A stretch of 64,000 nucleotides of DNA from DATKZM01 sp035527975 (GCA_035527975.1 DATKZM010000115.1:1-64000), one strand, 5' to 3'. Shown: positions 7,953 through 18,096, counted from the first letter of the stretch. Translations and numbers: made by a program. Notes: a model not told the origin generated them from the sequence alone.

Positions 7953-8270
7953 TGAAGTCCGGTCCTTTTGAGCCAGATTACCGACAATATTGAGGTTGGG
8001 CGCCAGTCTAGTAAATCCAAGGTTAGCGGTCGAGCGGCAGGCCGCCAGCCCGCACCTGTTCTTGCCGCCGTGTATTACGCCGCAATGCCCACCGCCCATC
8101 CCGTCCCTCGGCAACATCGCCGGGTCCTTCGGCGGCCCGGTCACGTTCGCGTGGATCATATCCGGCCCTGTGGAGTGGGCCGGCGGCGGGCGCTAGACTA
8201 CCGGAATAACCGGGGAAACTCAGCCTGGCGGCGATAGCGGGTGTGGCCAAGGCCAGGGAAGGACAAGTGG

Positions 8271-8894
8271 ATGAGCGTTAGCCGGGGCCAGTTTCGCCTG
8301 TTGCGGTATCTGATCGCCATGTTCGCCGGTGCGGCCGTGGGGCTCGCGGCCTATCTCTTCCTGGGCTTCAACGATCCGGCCACCGTCAGCTCGCCGCGCG
8401 TCACCGGGCGGGCCCTGATCGGCGGGCCGTTCGAAATGGTCGATCACACCGGCAAGACCCGAAAGGACGCCGAGTTCCGCGGCAAGTACATGCTCGTCTT
8501 CTTCGGCTACACGCATTGCCCCGATTTTTGCCCGACCGGCCTGCAGGCCATGGCCGAGGCGCTGGATGCCCTGGGCAAGGACGCGGAGAAGGTCCAGCCG
8601 ATCTTCATCACCATCGATCCCGACCGCGACACACCCAAGGTACTGAAGGGCTATGTGCCGAACTTTCATGCGCGGTTGATCGGGCTGTCGGGTTCGGACG
8701 CGCAGGTCGCCAAGGCCGCCAAGGCCTACAAGGTCTACTACGCCCGCGCGGGCAAGCCTGGGACCAAGGACTACCTGATGGACCATTCGACCTTCACCTA
8801 TCTGATGGGGCCGGACGGCAGCTATCTCACCCACTTCTCCCACGGCACGCCGCCCAAGAAAGTCGCCGAGCGGATCCGCAAGCTTCTCAAGTGA
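8271..8894 (+). CDS. SCO1/SenC copper chaperone for cytochrome oxidase assembly
   Basis: Membrane-anchored, periplasm-facing copper chaperone that delivers copper to the CuA site of cytochrome c oxidase. One transmembrane anchor occupies about residues 12-35. The thioredoxin-like domain carries the copper-binding C-x3-C in THCPDFCPTG, and the third ligand histidine is in MDHSTFTYLMGPDG. FITIDPDRDTP is also diagnostic. The length of 207 aa is typical. The ATG at 8271 has AAGGA eight bases upstream. In Rhodobacter senC lies between regB and regA; here a homologue sits about 6 kb from them, which may be a dispersed relic of that linkage. Confidence 0.92.
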   Translation: MSVSRGQFRLLRYLIAMFAGAAVGLAAYLFLGFNDPATVSSPRVTGRALIGGPFEMVDHTGKTRKDAEFRGKYMLVFFGYTHCPDFCPTGLQAMAEALDALGKDAEKVQPIFITIDPDRDTPKVLKGYVPNFHARLIGLSGSDAQVAKAAKAYKVYYARAGKPGTKDYLMDHSTFTYLMGPDGSYLTHFSHGTPPKKVAERIRKLLK

Positions 8895-9020
8895 TCGCAT
8901 GCCAGCGCGAGCACCATGCCGCTAGCGATCGCATGCCTGCCGATCGCCGCGCCGCTCGATGTCGAATGTGGTTTCGCTCATCGACCGCCTCCCGGGGGCC
9001 AAGGTAAATAATATTATTCC

Positions 9021-9052
9021 TCATATTGACGTTTACGTAAACGTCAATATGA
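9021..9052. promoter_or_regulatory. 32-bp perfect palindrome in the phaZ upstream region (putative operator)
   Basis: The sequence is self-complementary without a spacer over 32 bases, centred on TTTACGTAAA, with flanks reading TTGACG and CGTCAA. It lies about 185 bases before phaZ in the 8895-9236 gap, which is AT-richer than its surroundings and holds no gene. The core resembles operators I associate with MerR-family regulators of acyl-CoA and branched-chain acid catabolism (LiuR type), but that assignment is from memory and unverified. It could equally be a dispersed element or act as a terminator. Confidence 0.6.
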
Positions 9053-9164
9053 ATTCGGTACGGATTTCGGAGTGTTTGACTTGCAACACCGGAGAAAATT
9101 CAAGTCTGAATTGTTCGTATGCTGACAATTGAAGTGGCAAACTTCCGCGCAATCCGTTAATATG

Positions 9165-9175
9165 TTGCAGTGCAA
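9165..9175. promoter_or_regulatory. Possible PhaR-type operator upstream of phaZ
   Basis: TTGCAGTGCAA is a TTGC-N3-GCAA palindrome about 60 bases before the phaZ start, set in AT-rich DNA. It resembles the CTGC-N3-GCAG sites described for PhaR repressors of polyhydroxyalkanoate genes. The functional link is inference from position and sequence only. Confidence 0.35.
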
Positions 9176-9236
9176 TATATGTAGCGGAGTACAGCACGCA
9201 CGAAGCAGGTCGGTTTTCACGATGCAACGGGGCCTT

Positions 9237-10454
9237 ATGCTCTATACGCTTTACGACCTTAATCTCGCGGCCTGGGAGCCGGTACGCCAGCTCGCCAAGG
9301 CCGGCGAGGCGCTGTTCAGCCATCCATACTTGCCCTTCTCCTATACCCAGTCGGGCCGCGCAGCGGCCGCGATGTGCGAGATGTTCGAGCGCGGCACGCG
9401 GCGTTATCGCAAGCCCGTATTCGATATCGGTACCGTTACCGTCGATGGCCGCGAGTTGCCGGTCCATGAGGAGGCGGTACTGGAAGAGCCCTTCTGCAGG
9501 CTGCTGCATTTCCGCCACGAGGGCGCGCATGACAAGCCCCGCCTGTTGGTCGTCGCGCCACTGTCCGGGCATTTTGCGACACTTTTGCGCGGGACGGTGC
9601 GGGCGTTGCTGCCGGCGCACGACGTCTACATCACCGACTGGACCGACGCGAGCGAGGTTCCGATCGCCCATGGGGCGTTCGATCTCGACGACTACATCGA
9701 CCAGGTGATCGTCCATCTGGAGCATCTGGGGCCGGGCACGCATGTCATGGCGGTGTGCCAGCCTTCGGTTCCGGTGCTGGCCGCGGTGGCGAGCATGTCG
9801 GCGGGCAACCATCCTTGCGTTCCGCCGTCGATGACGCTGATGGGCGGGCCGATCGACACAAGGGTCAATCCAACCCAGGTCAACGAGCTGGCCACCTCGC
9901 GGCCGCTCGAATGGTTCGAGCGATCGGTGATCAGCCGTGTGCCCTTTGGCTATGAGGGCGCGGGCCGGCGGGTCTATCCGGGGTTCCTGCAGCTCACCGG
10001 CTTCATGTCGATGAACCTCGAGCGCCATCTCGGCGCGCATATGAAACTCTACGAGCATCTGGTGCAGGGCGACGGCGACGGCGCCGAAGCGCATCGGCGC
10101 TTTTACGACGAGTATCTTTCGGTGATGGATCTGCCGGCCGAATACTATCTGCAGACCATCAAGACCGTGTTCCAGGACCACGCCCTGCCCGAGGGCAAGA
10201 TGACCCATCGCGGTAATCCGGTCGACTTGAACGCGATCGAGAAGACCGCGCTGCTGACCGTCGAAGGCGAGCTCGACGACATTTCCGGCGTCGGCCAGAC
10301 CAAAGCCGCGCACGCGCTGTGCGGCGGTATTCCCGATGCGCGCAAGCGGCACCATTTTCAGCCCAAGACCGGCCATTACGGCATCTTCAATGGCCGCAAA
10401 TGGCGCGAGGTCATCATGCCGGAGGTCACCGAGTTCATTCGCGCCTCGGCCTGA
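9237..10454 (+). CDS. phaZ: Intracellular polyhydroxybutyrate depolymerase
   Basis: Cytoplasmic, granule-associated enzyme of 405 aa that mobilises stored PHB to 3-hydroxybutyrate. The N-terminus MLYTLYDLN and the C-terminal region HFQPKTGHYGIFNG are characteristic of this family. The nucleophile elbow reads AVCQPSVPVLA, with Cys in place of the usual Ser, as in the Ralstonia-type intracellular depolymerases. The Asp and His of the triad are probably in VEGELDDISG and GHYGIFNG. I chose the ATG at 9237 because relatives begin at that point; an ATG at 9222 would add five residues. It is monocistronic, behind a palindrome-rich promoter region, and convergent with glpK. Confidence 0.92.
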   Translation: MLYTLYDLNLAAWEPVRQLAKAGEALFSHPYLPFSYTQSGRAAAAMCEMFERGTRRYRKPVFDIGTVTVDGRELPVHEEAVLEEPFCRLLHFRHEGAHDKPRLLVVAPLSGHFATLLRGTVRALLPAHDVYITDWTDASEVPIAHGAFDLDDYIDQVIVHLEHLGPGTHVMAVCQPSVPVLAAVASMSAGNHPCVPPSMTLMGGPIDTRVNPTQVNELATSRPLEWFERSVISRVPFGYEGAGRRVYPGFLQLTGFMSMNLERHLGAHMKLYEHLVQGDGDGAEAHRRFYDEYLSVMDLPAEYYLQTIKTVFQDHALPEGKMTHRGNPVDLNAIEKTALLTVEGELDDISGVGQTKAAHALCGGIPDARKRHHFQPKTGHYGIFNGRKWREVIMPEVTEFIRASA

Positions 10455-10491
10455 GCGGCGGCGCCGAACGCACCGTACCGACCAGATCGTT

Positions 10492-10568
10492 GTAGGGGCG
10501 GGTTTTCAACCCGCCCGACACACACGCGGCGTAGAGACCGCACGGGCGGGTTTGAAACCCGCCCCTAC
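10492..10568. repeat. Inverted repeat element between phaZ and glpK
   Basis: Two 26-base arms (10492-10517 and 10543-10568) are inverted copies of gtaggggcgggttt plus acccgcccg with one or two mismatches. Each arm is itself nearly palindromic, so nested hairpins are possible. It resembles widespread REP-like or MITE-like units and sits between two convergent genes, where it could also act as a bidirectional terminator. No long T-run is present. Confidence 0.7.
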
Positions 10569-10584
10569 ATATCCTCACCGCTCG

Positions 10585-12069
<1,485 letters not shown>

Positions 12070-12218
12070 GAGGCCGTTTGCAGATGGGCGGCGCGCGGAA
12101 GTGAAAGCCCGGCGGGGTGCTTTCGAGGGTCGCCGCATGATCGGAAGCGCATTGCACACTGTCAAGCAGTCTGCCTGGTGCATCGCCGTGTGTCTTGCCG
12201 GGACGATCAACCCGCGCT

Positions 12219-12932
12219 ATGACCTTCGCTCCCATGGCAAAGCCGCCCGAAATGCTGCTGATTGCCGACCGCGCGGTGCCGCTTGCGGTTCGCCGCAGCG
12301 CGCGGGCGCGCCGCATCACGCTGCGCATCGACGACACCAGCGGCTCGGTCGTGCTCACCCTGCCGCGGCGGGTGGCGCTGGCCGAGGGGCTTGCCTTCGT
12401 CGAAGAAAAGCGGCGCTGGATCGAACGCCGGCTCAACAGCCTGCCGCCGCGCGTGCCCTTCGAGGCGGGCGCGGTCATCCCGGTGTTGGGCCGCGAGCGG
12501 AATGTAATCTGGACCCCCGGTCGGCCGCGCGCGGTGCGGCTGGACGAGGCTGCGATCCGCGTCGGCGGCGAGCGCGGCCTGCTCGCGCAGCGGCTGGAAG
12601 CCTGGTTCAAGCGTTACGCGCGCGAGGAGATCGGCTCCCGGGTCGGGGTCATGCGTGGGCGGATCGGCGCCGGTGCCGGCCGCCTTGCAATACGCGACAC
12701 GCGCTCGCGCTGGGGCAGCGCCAGCGCCGACGGCAATCTCAATTTCTCCTGGCGTCTGGTGATGGCGCCCGACTGGGTGCTCGATTACGTGGTCGCCCAT
12801 GAGGTCGCGCATCTCAAGCACATGAACCATGGGCCGCGCTTCTGGGCCCTGGTGGCCAAGCTCGTCGGCGATCCCGACCCTGCCCGCTGCTGGCTGCGCA
12901 CCCATGGCAGCGGGCTGCACCGCTACGGCTAG
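12219..12932 (+). CDS. DUF45 (YgjP-like) zinc metallopeptidase
   Basis: Predicted soluble zinc peptidase-fold protein of about 237 aa. The N-terminal domain carries the RRSARARRITLRID pattern typical of DUF45. The C-terminal half has TRSRWGSAS, then the zinc motif VAHEVAHLKHMNHGPRFW, in which H-E-x-x-H is intact. YgjP proteins have been linked to nucleotide or protein turnover without a settled substrate. Start could be 12219 or the ATG at 12234; neither has a clear Shine-Dalgarno. The promoter region would overlap the 5' side of glpK, with about 150 bases between the two divergent starts. Confidence 0.85.
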   Translation: MTFAPMAKPPEMLLIADRAVPLAVRRSARARRITLRIDDTSGSVVLTLPRRVALAEGLAFVEEKRRWIERRLNSLPPRVPFEAGAVIPVLGRERNVIWTPGRPRAVRLDEAAIRVGGERGLLAQRLEAWFKRYAREEIGSRVGVMRGRIGAGAGRLAIRDTRSRWGSASADGNLNFSWRLVMAPDWVLDYVVAHEVAHLKHMNHGPRFWALVAKLVGDPDPARCWLRTHGSGLHRYG

Positions 12933-12984
12933 GCGCATTTGCGCGCTGGGTGATTGTAAACACGGATTTCCCCGCCGCCGCTGT

Positions 12985-13070
12985 CGTCATTCCCGCGTAA
13001 GCGGGAATCCAGCGAAGACGGGCCACAACTTCGCATGTGATCCTGGATCCCCGCGTTCGCGGGGATGACG
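12985..13070. repeat. Two REP-like palindromes of the cgtcattcccgcg family
   Basis: Two hairpins (12985-13011 and 13043-13070) are built on the same pattern: cgtcattcccgcg, a short loop, then cgcgggaatccag, and the inverted version ctggatccccgcg...cgcggggatgacg. The pair faces each other, forming a larger inverted repeat. Related copies occur at 14369-14470 and 61420-61445. The type is widespread in proteobacterial genomes. Confidence 0.75.
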
Positions 13071-13185
13071 AACGATGGGGTGGTCGTCGCGGGACTCCAG
13101 TTCGCCCGCAAGCATCGGATAGAATGGCCACATCGCCTGCTCTAGCTTGGCCCGCATGACACAACATGCAAAGCGAGCAGCAACC

Positions 13186-14298
13186 ATGACCGAGATGATC
13201 CAGATGGCCGACGCGGCACCGCGAGAGAGCGACGCGAAGACCGGCGACGAGCTCCGCTGGCAGGCGGTGCTCGGCCGCGAGGCGGCGCTTGACGGCGCCT
13301 TCGTCTACGCGGTGCGCTCCACGGGGATTTACTGCCGGCCGTCCTGTCCGTCGAAGCGGCCCAACCGGGTCCAGGTTGCCTTCTACGAGGTGCCCCAGGC
13401 CGCCGAGGCGGCGGGCTTTCGCGCCTGCAAGCGCTGCAAGCCCAGGCAGGCGGCATCGAGCGACACGGCGCTGGCAGCCGTGCGCTCGGCCTGCGATTTG
13501 ATTGACGCGGACAATGAACGCGCGCCGACCCTGGAGGACCTGGCCGCTCATGTCGGCCTCAGCGCCTCGCATCTGCAGCGCCGTTTCAAGCGCGTCATGG
13601 GGGTCTCCCCGCGCGAATACGCCGATGCGCGGCGGATGGCGCGGTTTCGCGACGCGGTGAAGGCGGGCGACGATGTGACAGGCGCGCTCTACGAGGCGGG
13701 CTACGGGTCATCCTCGCGGCTCTACGAGCGCGCCGGCGCCCATCTCGGCATGACGCCGGCAACCTATGCCAAGGGCGGCAAGGGCGCGGAGATTCGCTAT
13801 GCGCTCGCCGACTGTACTTACGGGCGGATCCTCGTCGCGGGCACGCAGGCCGGCATCTGCTTTCTCGCTTTCGGGGCGGACGACGCCAAGCTCGCCGAGG
13901 AACTGGCGCTTGAATTCCCCGCCGCGGCATTGGAGCGCGACGATACGGGGCTGGGGCGTTGGCTCGATGGCGTGCTCGACTATCTGAACGACGGCACGCC
14001 GCATCCAGAACTCCCGCTGGATGTACGCGCGACCGCCTTCCAGCGCCGGGTCTGGCAGGCGCTGACGCAGATCCCTTACGGCGAGACCCGCACCTACTCG
14101 GAGATCGCCGCGATGCTCGGTGCCTCGAAGGCCCAGCGCGCGGTTGGCCGGGCCTGCGCCACCAACCCGGTCTCGCTGCTGATCCCGTGTCACCGCGCGA
14201 TCCGCGAGGATGGCGGGCTCGGCGGCTATCGCTGGGGGCTGAAGACCAAGGAGCGGCTCCTGGCGCACGAACGCAAGGCGGCGCCGGCGCGCAAATAG
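13186..14298 (+). CDS. ada: Bifunctional Ada: methylphosphotriester/O6-methylguanine methyltransferase and transcription activator
   Basis: DNA repair protein of about 370 aa and regulator of the adaptive response to alkylation. The N-terminal Ada domain has the zinc cysteines in STGIYCRPSCPSKRP and ACKRCKP. The AraC-type helix-turn-helix follows in LEDLAAHVGLSASHLQRRF. The C-terminal methyltransferase domain has the active-site PCHR within NPVSLLIPCHRAI. All three modules are intact. The start is uncertain: ATG codons at 13156, 13186 and 13201 are all plausible, and I used 13186. It is monocistronic and flanked on both sides by REP-like repeats. Confidence 0.94.
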   Translation: MTEMIQMADAAPRESDAKTGDELRWQAVLGREAALDGAFVYAVRSTGIYCRPSCPSKRPNRVQVAFYEVPQAAEAAGFRACKRCKPRQAASSDTALAAVRSACDLIDADNERAPTLEDLAAHVGLSASHLQRRFKRVMGVSPREYADARRMARFRDAVKAGDDVTGALYEAGYGSSSRLYERAGAHLGMTPATYAKGGKGAEIRYALADCTYGRILVAGTQAGICFLAFGADDAKLAEELALEFPAAALERDDTGLGRWLDGVLDYLNDGTPHPELPLDVRATAFQRRVWQALTQIPYGETRTYSEIAAMLGASKAQRAVGRACATNPVSLLIPCHRAIREDGGLGGYRWGLKTKERLLAHERKAAPARK

Positions 14299-14368
14299 CC
14301 GGCGCAGCGCGAAACAAAGGACGGCCTGACGGGATTAGCGCAAGGACAGTTCGCGGCTGCAACAAACC

Positions 14369-14470
14369 GTCATTCCCGCGCCCATCGATAAGCTCAGGAG
14401 CGGGAATCCATGGGTCGTTCGGCACCGATCTTGCCGGCGTCTATGGACCCCCGCTTTCGCGGGGGTGACG
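14369..14470. repeat. REP-like palindrome pair downstream of ada
   Basis: The 14299-14633 gap has no gene. It holds two units of the same repeat family as 12985-13070: gtcattcccgcg...gcgggaatcca (14369-14410, with an enlarged loop) and tggacccccgctttcgcggg ending at the GTGACG of 14470 (14444-14470). The rest of the gap is ordinary intergenic DNA leading to the MFS gene. Confidence 0.7.
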
Positions 14471-14633
14471 GTTTTGGGCGGTGACGCCAACCGAGTGCGC
14501 AGCCTCAATTCTGCTGCGTCCGCCAACACATGCCGCCCGCGCATGACGCGCCCGCGAGGCGCGCGTTTGCGGGCGCGCGGTCGCATCGCTATATGCTCCG
14601 AACAACCGCCGCCACGACCGGGAAGGCGAACCC

Positions 14634-15881
14634 TTGAAACGTGCCGCCTTCTGGGCGCTGCTGGTAACGCTGATCGCCTACCAGCCGATCGCGACCGACA
14701 CTTATCTGCCGGCCCTGCCGGCGATCGCTCGCGCCTTTTCCACCGACGCGGCGATGGTGCAATGGACGCTGTCGGCCTTCTTCCTCGGCATCGCCTCGGC
14801 GCAGCTCTTCTACGGGCCGCTCTCCGACCGCTTCGGGCGCAAGCCCATCCTGATGATCGGTGTGACGATTTTCCTGGCCGGCTCGATCGCCTGTCTCTTT
14901 GCGACCACGATCGAAACGTTGATCATCGCCCGCTTTTTCCAAGCGATCGGCTGTTGCGCGGGGCCGACGATCTCGCGCGCGGCGGTGCGCGATGTGTTCG
15001 CCCGTGAGCATGCCGCCCGGGCGCTGGCCTATCTGGGGGCGGCGATGGGGTTCATTCCGGCGCTGGCGCCGATCGTCGGCGGCTTCCTGCTGACCACATT
15101 CGACTGGCGGGCGATCTTCGTCGGCATGGCCGTGGTCGCGGTGGCGACCCTGCTGGGCCTCGTCAGCTTTTTTCAAGAGACCAACACGGCGCCCGACCCC
15201 CATGCCCTCAATATCCGGCGCATGGCTGCGAACTACCGCGAAATGCTCGGCGAGCGCGCCTTCATGGGCTTTGCGCTGACCGCGGCCTTCTCGATTGGCG
15301 GGCTGGTCATGTTTCTGTCGGGCTCGCCCCACGTGCTCATCACCGGGCACGGCGTGGCGGCCGACGTCTATGGCTATTACTTCGCTGCCATCGTGCTGTC
15401 CTACACGGTCGGGACGCTGGCGGCGGGCAAGCTCACGATCCGCCTCGGCATCGAGCGCATGGTGCTGATCGGCACGATCATCGGCGCGGTGGCGGGGATC
15501 ATGCAGGCGGCGCTGGCCTGGGCCGGGGCGCACAGCATCATCTCGCTGCTCGGGCCCCAGGCGCTGTACATGATCTGCCTGGGCATCGTGCTGCCCAATG
15601 CGCTCGCCGGCGCCATCGGGCCGTATTCGACCAAGGCCGGCGCGGCATCGGCGCTGCTCGGCTTCATCCAGCTCACCATCGCGGCGGCGGTGTCGATCGG
15701 CATGGCCTATGCCTTCGGCTGGACCCAGCGCAGCATGGCGACGGGCCTCGCGATCATGTCGATTGCGGCGCTGTTCTTTTTCTGCTTGCTGGCTTGGCGG
15801 GTGCGTGACCGCACGGTGCTCGACCCCGCCGAGGTGCGCGCGACCGAGAGCGTCTACACGATCGGCCGCCGGCCCGGATAG
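14634..15881 (+). CDS. MFS transporter, Bcr/CflA drug-efflux family
   Basis: Inner-membrane proton-coupled exporter of 415 aa with 12 predicted membrane segments. Bcr/CflA features are ATDTYLPALPAI in the first helix, YGPLSDRFGRKP in loop 2-3 and FQAIGCCAG in helix 4. Loop RAAVRDVF with conserved Arg-Asp precedes helix 5. The start is TTG at 14634, with GGAAGG nine bases upstream; no ATG is available before the first helix. Likely substrates are drugs or amino-acid derivatives, but specificity cannot be read from sequence. Confidence 0.9.
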   Translation: MKRAAFWALLVTLIAYQPIATDTYLPALPAIARAFSTDAAMVQWTLSAFFLGIASAQLFYGPLSDRFGRKPILMIGVTIFLAGSIACLFATTIETLIIARFFQAIGCCAGPTISRAAVRDVFAREHAARALAYLGAAMGFIPALAPIVGGFLLTTFDWRAIFVGMAVVAVATLLGLVSFFQETNTAPDPHALNIRRMAANYREMLGERAFMGFALTAAFSIGGLVMFLSGSPHVLITGHGVAADVYGYYFAAIVLSYTVGTLAAGKLTIRLGIERMVLIGTIIGAVAGIMQAALAWAGAHSIISLLGPQALYMICLGIVLPNALAGAIGPYSTKAGAASALLGFIQLTIAAAVSIGMAYAFGWTQRSMATGLAIMSIAALFFFCLLAWRVRDRTVLDPAEVRATESVYTIGRRPG

Positions 15882-15962
15882 GGCGCCGGCTACGATAGGC
15901 GCTGTCCGGGCGATTCCGGCCCGACCGAACAACAACCGAACATTGCAATTGTCGTTTTTATT

Positions 15963-15991
15963 CTTGACATGCGTGTGATTGTATGATGGGA
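15963..15991 (+). promoter_or_regulatory. Possible promoter upstream of the 16042 gene
   Basis: A perfect TTGACA at 15963 lies in an AT-rich patch. A 17-base spacer gives only a weak -10 (TGGGAA), while TATGAT lies too close. A short TGGGA-ATTA-TCCCA palindrome overlaps the expected start region and could be an operator. Support is modest. Confidence 0.35.
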
Positions 15992-16041
15992 ATTATCCCA
16001 TAATTATGGCCAATCCATAACCCTTCACACGGACGGTGCCA

Positions 16042-17271
16042 ATGCCCGTATTCGACGACCCCGACAACCCGGCGCTCGACGAGAGCGAGCGCCAAACCGT
16101 CAACCAGCGTCTCAACACCCTGATGGCCGACCCGGTCCGCCAGGATTTCAGCGAGCCCGAGGTGGTCGCCTATATCGACCGCCAGCGCGACCGGCTGACC
16201 GACGACAATGGTGTGCCGATCCGCAGCGACTTCGAGCCCTTCCGGCCGGCGGTAACGCGCAGCGACGCCCGGCTGGAAAGCTCCGTGGGGGACGGCGAGG
16301 CCAATCACCCGCTCGCGGTCTTCAGCACCAAGAAGCTTCTCAATAAATCGGGCTTCCATACTTTCAAGCCCGGCATCGAGCCGATAGGAGAAGCCAGCCC
16401 GCGCTTTCTTGCCGATCTCAAGCGCTTCCAGTTCGCCCATGACCTGGCGCCCGACGCCGCCGCGCAGCCCGGCGGGCCCACGGTCCACATGCTGACCAGG
16501 AAAGTATTCGGGGCCGGCGACGGCCCGCCGCCCGAGAGCGAAACGGAATTCTTCCGCGAGCGCTTCGACAAGGACCCCAACCGGACGCTTTCGGGGCAGC
16601 CGATATTTGGAGAGGAGGGGTTGGCCGGCGACGGCGCCGAATTGGTCCCCACCAGATTCAAGCTCCGCCCCGGAGGGGGCGTGCGGCCGAGACCGGGCAA
16701 ACCACGACAAGGATCTGAAGGCGATGGAAGCGGGCAACCGCCATCCGGCCGGCCGCCCCGGGGCGGCCCAGGAGGCGGGCGGCGATCACCCGACCCGATC
16801 ATACCGCAAGGCAAACCTAAGCCAGAGAGACAATTTGATGATGAAAGCGACGGTCCGAAAAAGCCGACGGTCGCCGAAACGCCAGTACCCATTTTTCGGT
16901 ATCCCGACGGCCGGCTTTATGTGGCGGTGGATGGAAAAGGGCGAATCGCACCAAGATCGGAACCCGGATCTACTGAACCGCAAGACATCGACACCGAAAC
17001 AAGACTGAATGGGATCAGAGATGTTTGGAACAAGGCCTATCCCAACCTCAAAGCCAGGCGGTCGTTTCAACAAAGGCGCGCCGCGGGTGTTGAAAGCTAT
17101 GTGTATGGCCCAGTCTTCAACAAATCGGGCGAAATTCTCCACCATGAAATACTGATCGACCCTCGATCCGGAGAGCCGTTAAGAGCACCTGTGGGCAAAG
17201 AAATCCTGCTCACGAAGGAGCAGGTCAGAAAGATGGGGCTGGAACGTTGGTACAACCCCCACGGGCGGTGA
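16042..17271 (+). CDS. Unrecognised protein with a possible peptidoglycan-binding-like segment
   Basis: A 409-aa protein I do not recognise. It has no signal peptide or membrane segment. Residues about 95-160 loosely follow a PG_binding_1 pattern: K-K-L-L-N-K-S-G-F, then a loop, then LADLKRFQFAHDL and a final GGPTVHML. Residues about 215-275 are a Pro/Gly/Arg/Lys-rich linker. The last 130 residues form a separate, probably globular domain opening with FRYPDGRLYVAVDGKGRI and including ESYVYGPVFNKSGEILHHEI. The DNA of this C-terminal part is visibly less GC-rich than the neighbours. The layout of wall-binding-like segment, linker and C-terminal module resembles secreted effectors, but no toxin motif is seen. 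Two Sel1-repeat genes follow on the same strand. Confidence 0.6.
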   Translation: MPVFDDPDNPALDESERQTVNQRLNTLMADPVRQDFSEPEVVAYIDRQRDRLTDDNGVPIRSDFEPFRPAVTRSDARLESSVGDGEANHPLAVFSTKKLLNKSGFHTFKPGIEPIGEASPRFLADLKRFQFAHDLAPDAAAQPGGPTVHMLTRKVFGAGDGPPPESETEFFRERFDKDPNRTLSGQPIFGEEGLAGDGAELVPTRFKLRPGGGVRPRPGKPRQGSEGDGSGQPPSGRPPRGGPGGGRRSPDPIIPQGKPKPERQFDDESDGPKKPTVAETPVPIFRYPDGRLYVAVDGKGRIAPRSEPGSTEPQDIDTETRLNGIRDVWNKAYPNLKARRSFQQRRAAGVESYVYGPVFNKSGEILHHEILIDPRSGEPLRAPVGKEILLTKEQVRKMGLERWYNPHGR

Positions 17272-17364
17272 GTCGACACCCGTCATGATTCTGCTGTTGC
17301 TTCACCCGCTGGCAGCAACAACATAGGATGGGTATGCCTGCATAATCCAAGAGACACTCCCGTC

Positions 17365-18084
17365 ATGGCTGTACGAAATCAAAAGTCCAAGCAAGCGCTG
17401 GGTCTGGCCGTTCGCACATTCGGCGCTGCGATTGCCATGATCGTGTGGTCGATGGGCGCAAGCGCCGATGACATTGCTGCGGCGAAGCGTGCCTTCGACA
17501 ACGAACGATATCAGCAGGCAGTTGCCTTGCTGCGTCCCTTGGCGGAGGCCGGGGATGCCAGGGCGCAATATTATCTCGGCTACGTATATGACCAAGGCCG
17601 CTGGGTCCATGCCAGTCGCTCCAAAGCTTTCGAATGGTTTGAAAAATCGGCCGCAAAGGACCACACACCGGGGCTGCGCGGGCTTGGCCGGCTGCTGATC
17701 CTTTGGGAGGTCGACGTCAAGCGGGGGCAAAAACTGCTTACCATCGCCGCGGAACGGGGCGACTCCAAAGCTCAATGGATGTTGGGCCTGTTTATTGCTG
17801 ACCGCAGACACGGCGTGACTGGGACCAAGTACGAAGCGAGGGCTTGGCTGATCAAGGCCATCGAGCAGAAGAACGTGATGGCTCCAACAAGGCTCATGTT
17901 TTCCTTCCTATCCGACAGGAATTATGTCGACGCCCACAAATGGGAGATCATCGGCCAGCATATTCGGAAGACATCCAAGCCACTGCTCATTGGCGACATC
18001 AGAAAAGAGATGACCAGCCAGCAGATTGCCGAGGCGAGGCGGCGAGCCGACACTTGGCTCAAGGCGCATGGCATGACGAAATAG
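17365..18084 (+). CDS. Exported Sel1-repeat protein (first of a tandem pair)
   Basis: A 239-aa protein with a signal peptide (hydrophobic core GAAIAMIVWSMGASA, cleavage before D-D-I-A). Sel1-like repeats follow: ALLRPLAEAGDARAQYYLGY, AFEWFEKSAAKDHTPGLRGL and LLTIAAERGDSKAQWMLG. Such repeats act as protein-binding scaffolds. The C-terminal helix R-R-A-D-T-W-L-K-A-H-G is shared with the next gene, and the two are clearly paralogous. The start is the ATG at 17365, 93 bases after the unrecognised gene ends. The partner protein is unknown. Confidence 0.85.
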   Translation: MAVRNQKSKQALGLAVRTFGAAIAMIVWSMGASADDIAAAKRAFDNERYQQAVALLRPLAEAGDARAQYYLGYVYDQGRWVHASRSKAFEWFEKSAAKDHTPGLRGLGRLLILWEVDVKRGQKLLTIAAERGDSKAQWMLGLFIADRRHGVTGTKYEARAWLIKAIEQKNVMAPTRLMFSFLSDRNYVDAHKWEIIGQHIRKTSKPLLIGDIRKEMTSQQIAEARRRADTWLKAHGMTK

Positions 18085-18096
18085 GACCGCCCCGAC

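Noticed and set aside
12985..14470. CRISPR array from recurring cgtcattcccgcg units
   Set aside because: Units are inverted pairs at irregular spacing flanking a gene, with no regular spacers and no cas genes.
14589..15935. A 448-codon minus-strand frame opposite the MFS gene
   Set aside because: Composition is Arg/His/Gln/Asp-rich with no hydrophobic core or motif, while the plus-strand frame is a clear Bcr/CflA transporter.
16305..16892. Minus-strand 195-codon frame inside the unrecognised gene
   Set aside because: Gly/Pro/Ser-rich shadow of the linker-coding region; the plus-strand frame is longer and extends into a globular-looking domain.
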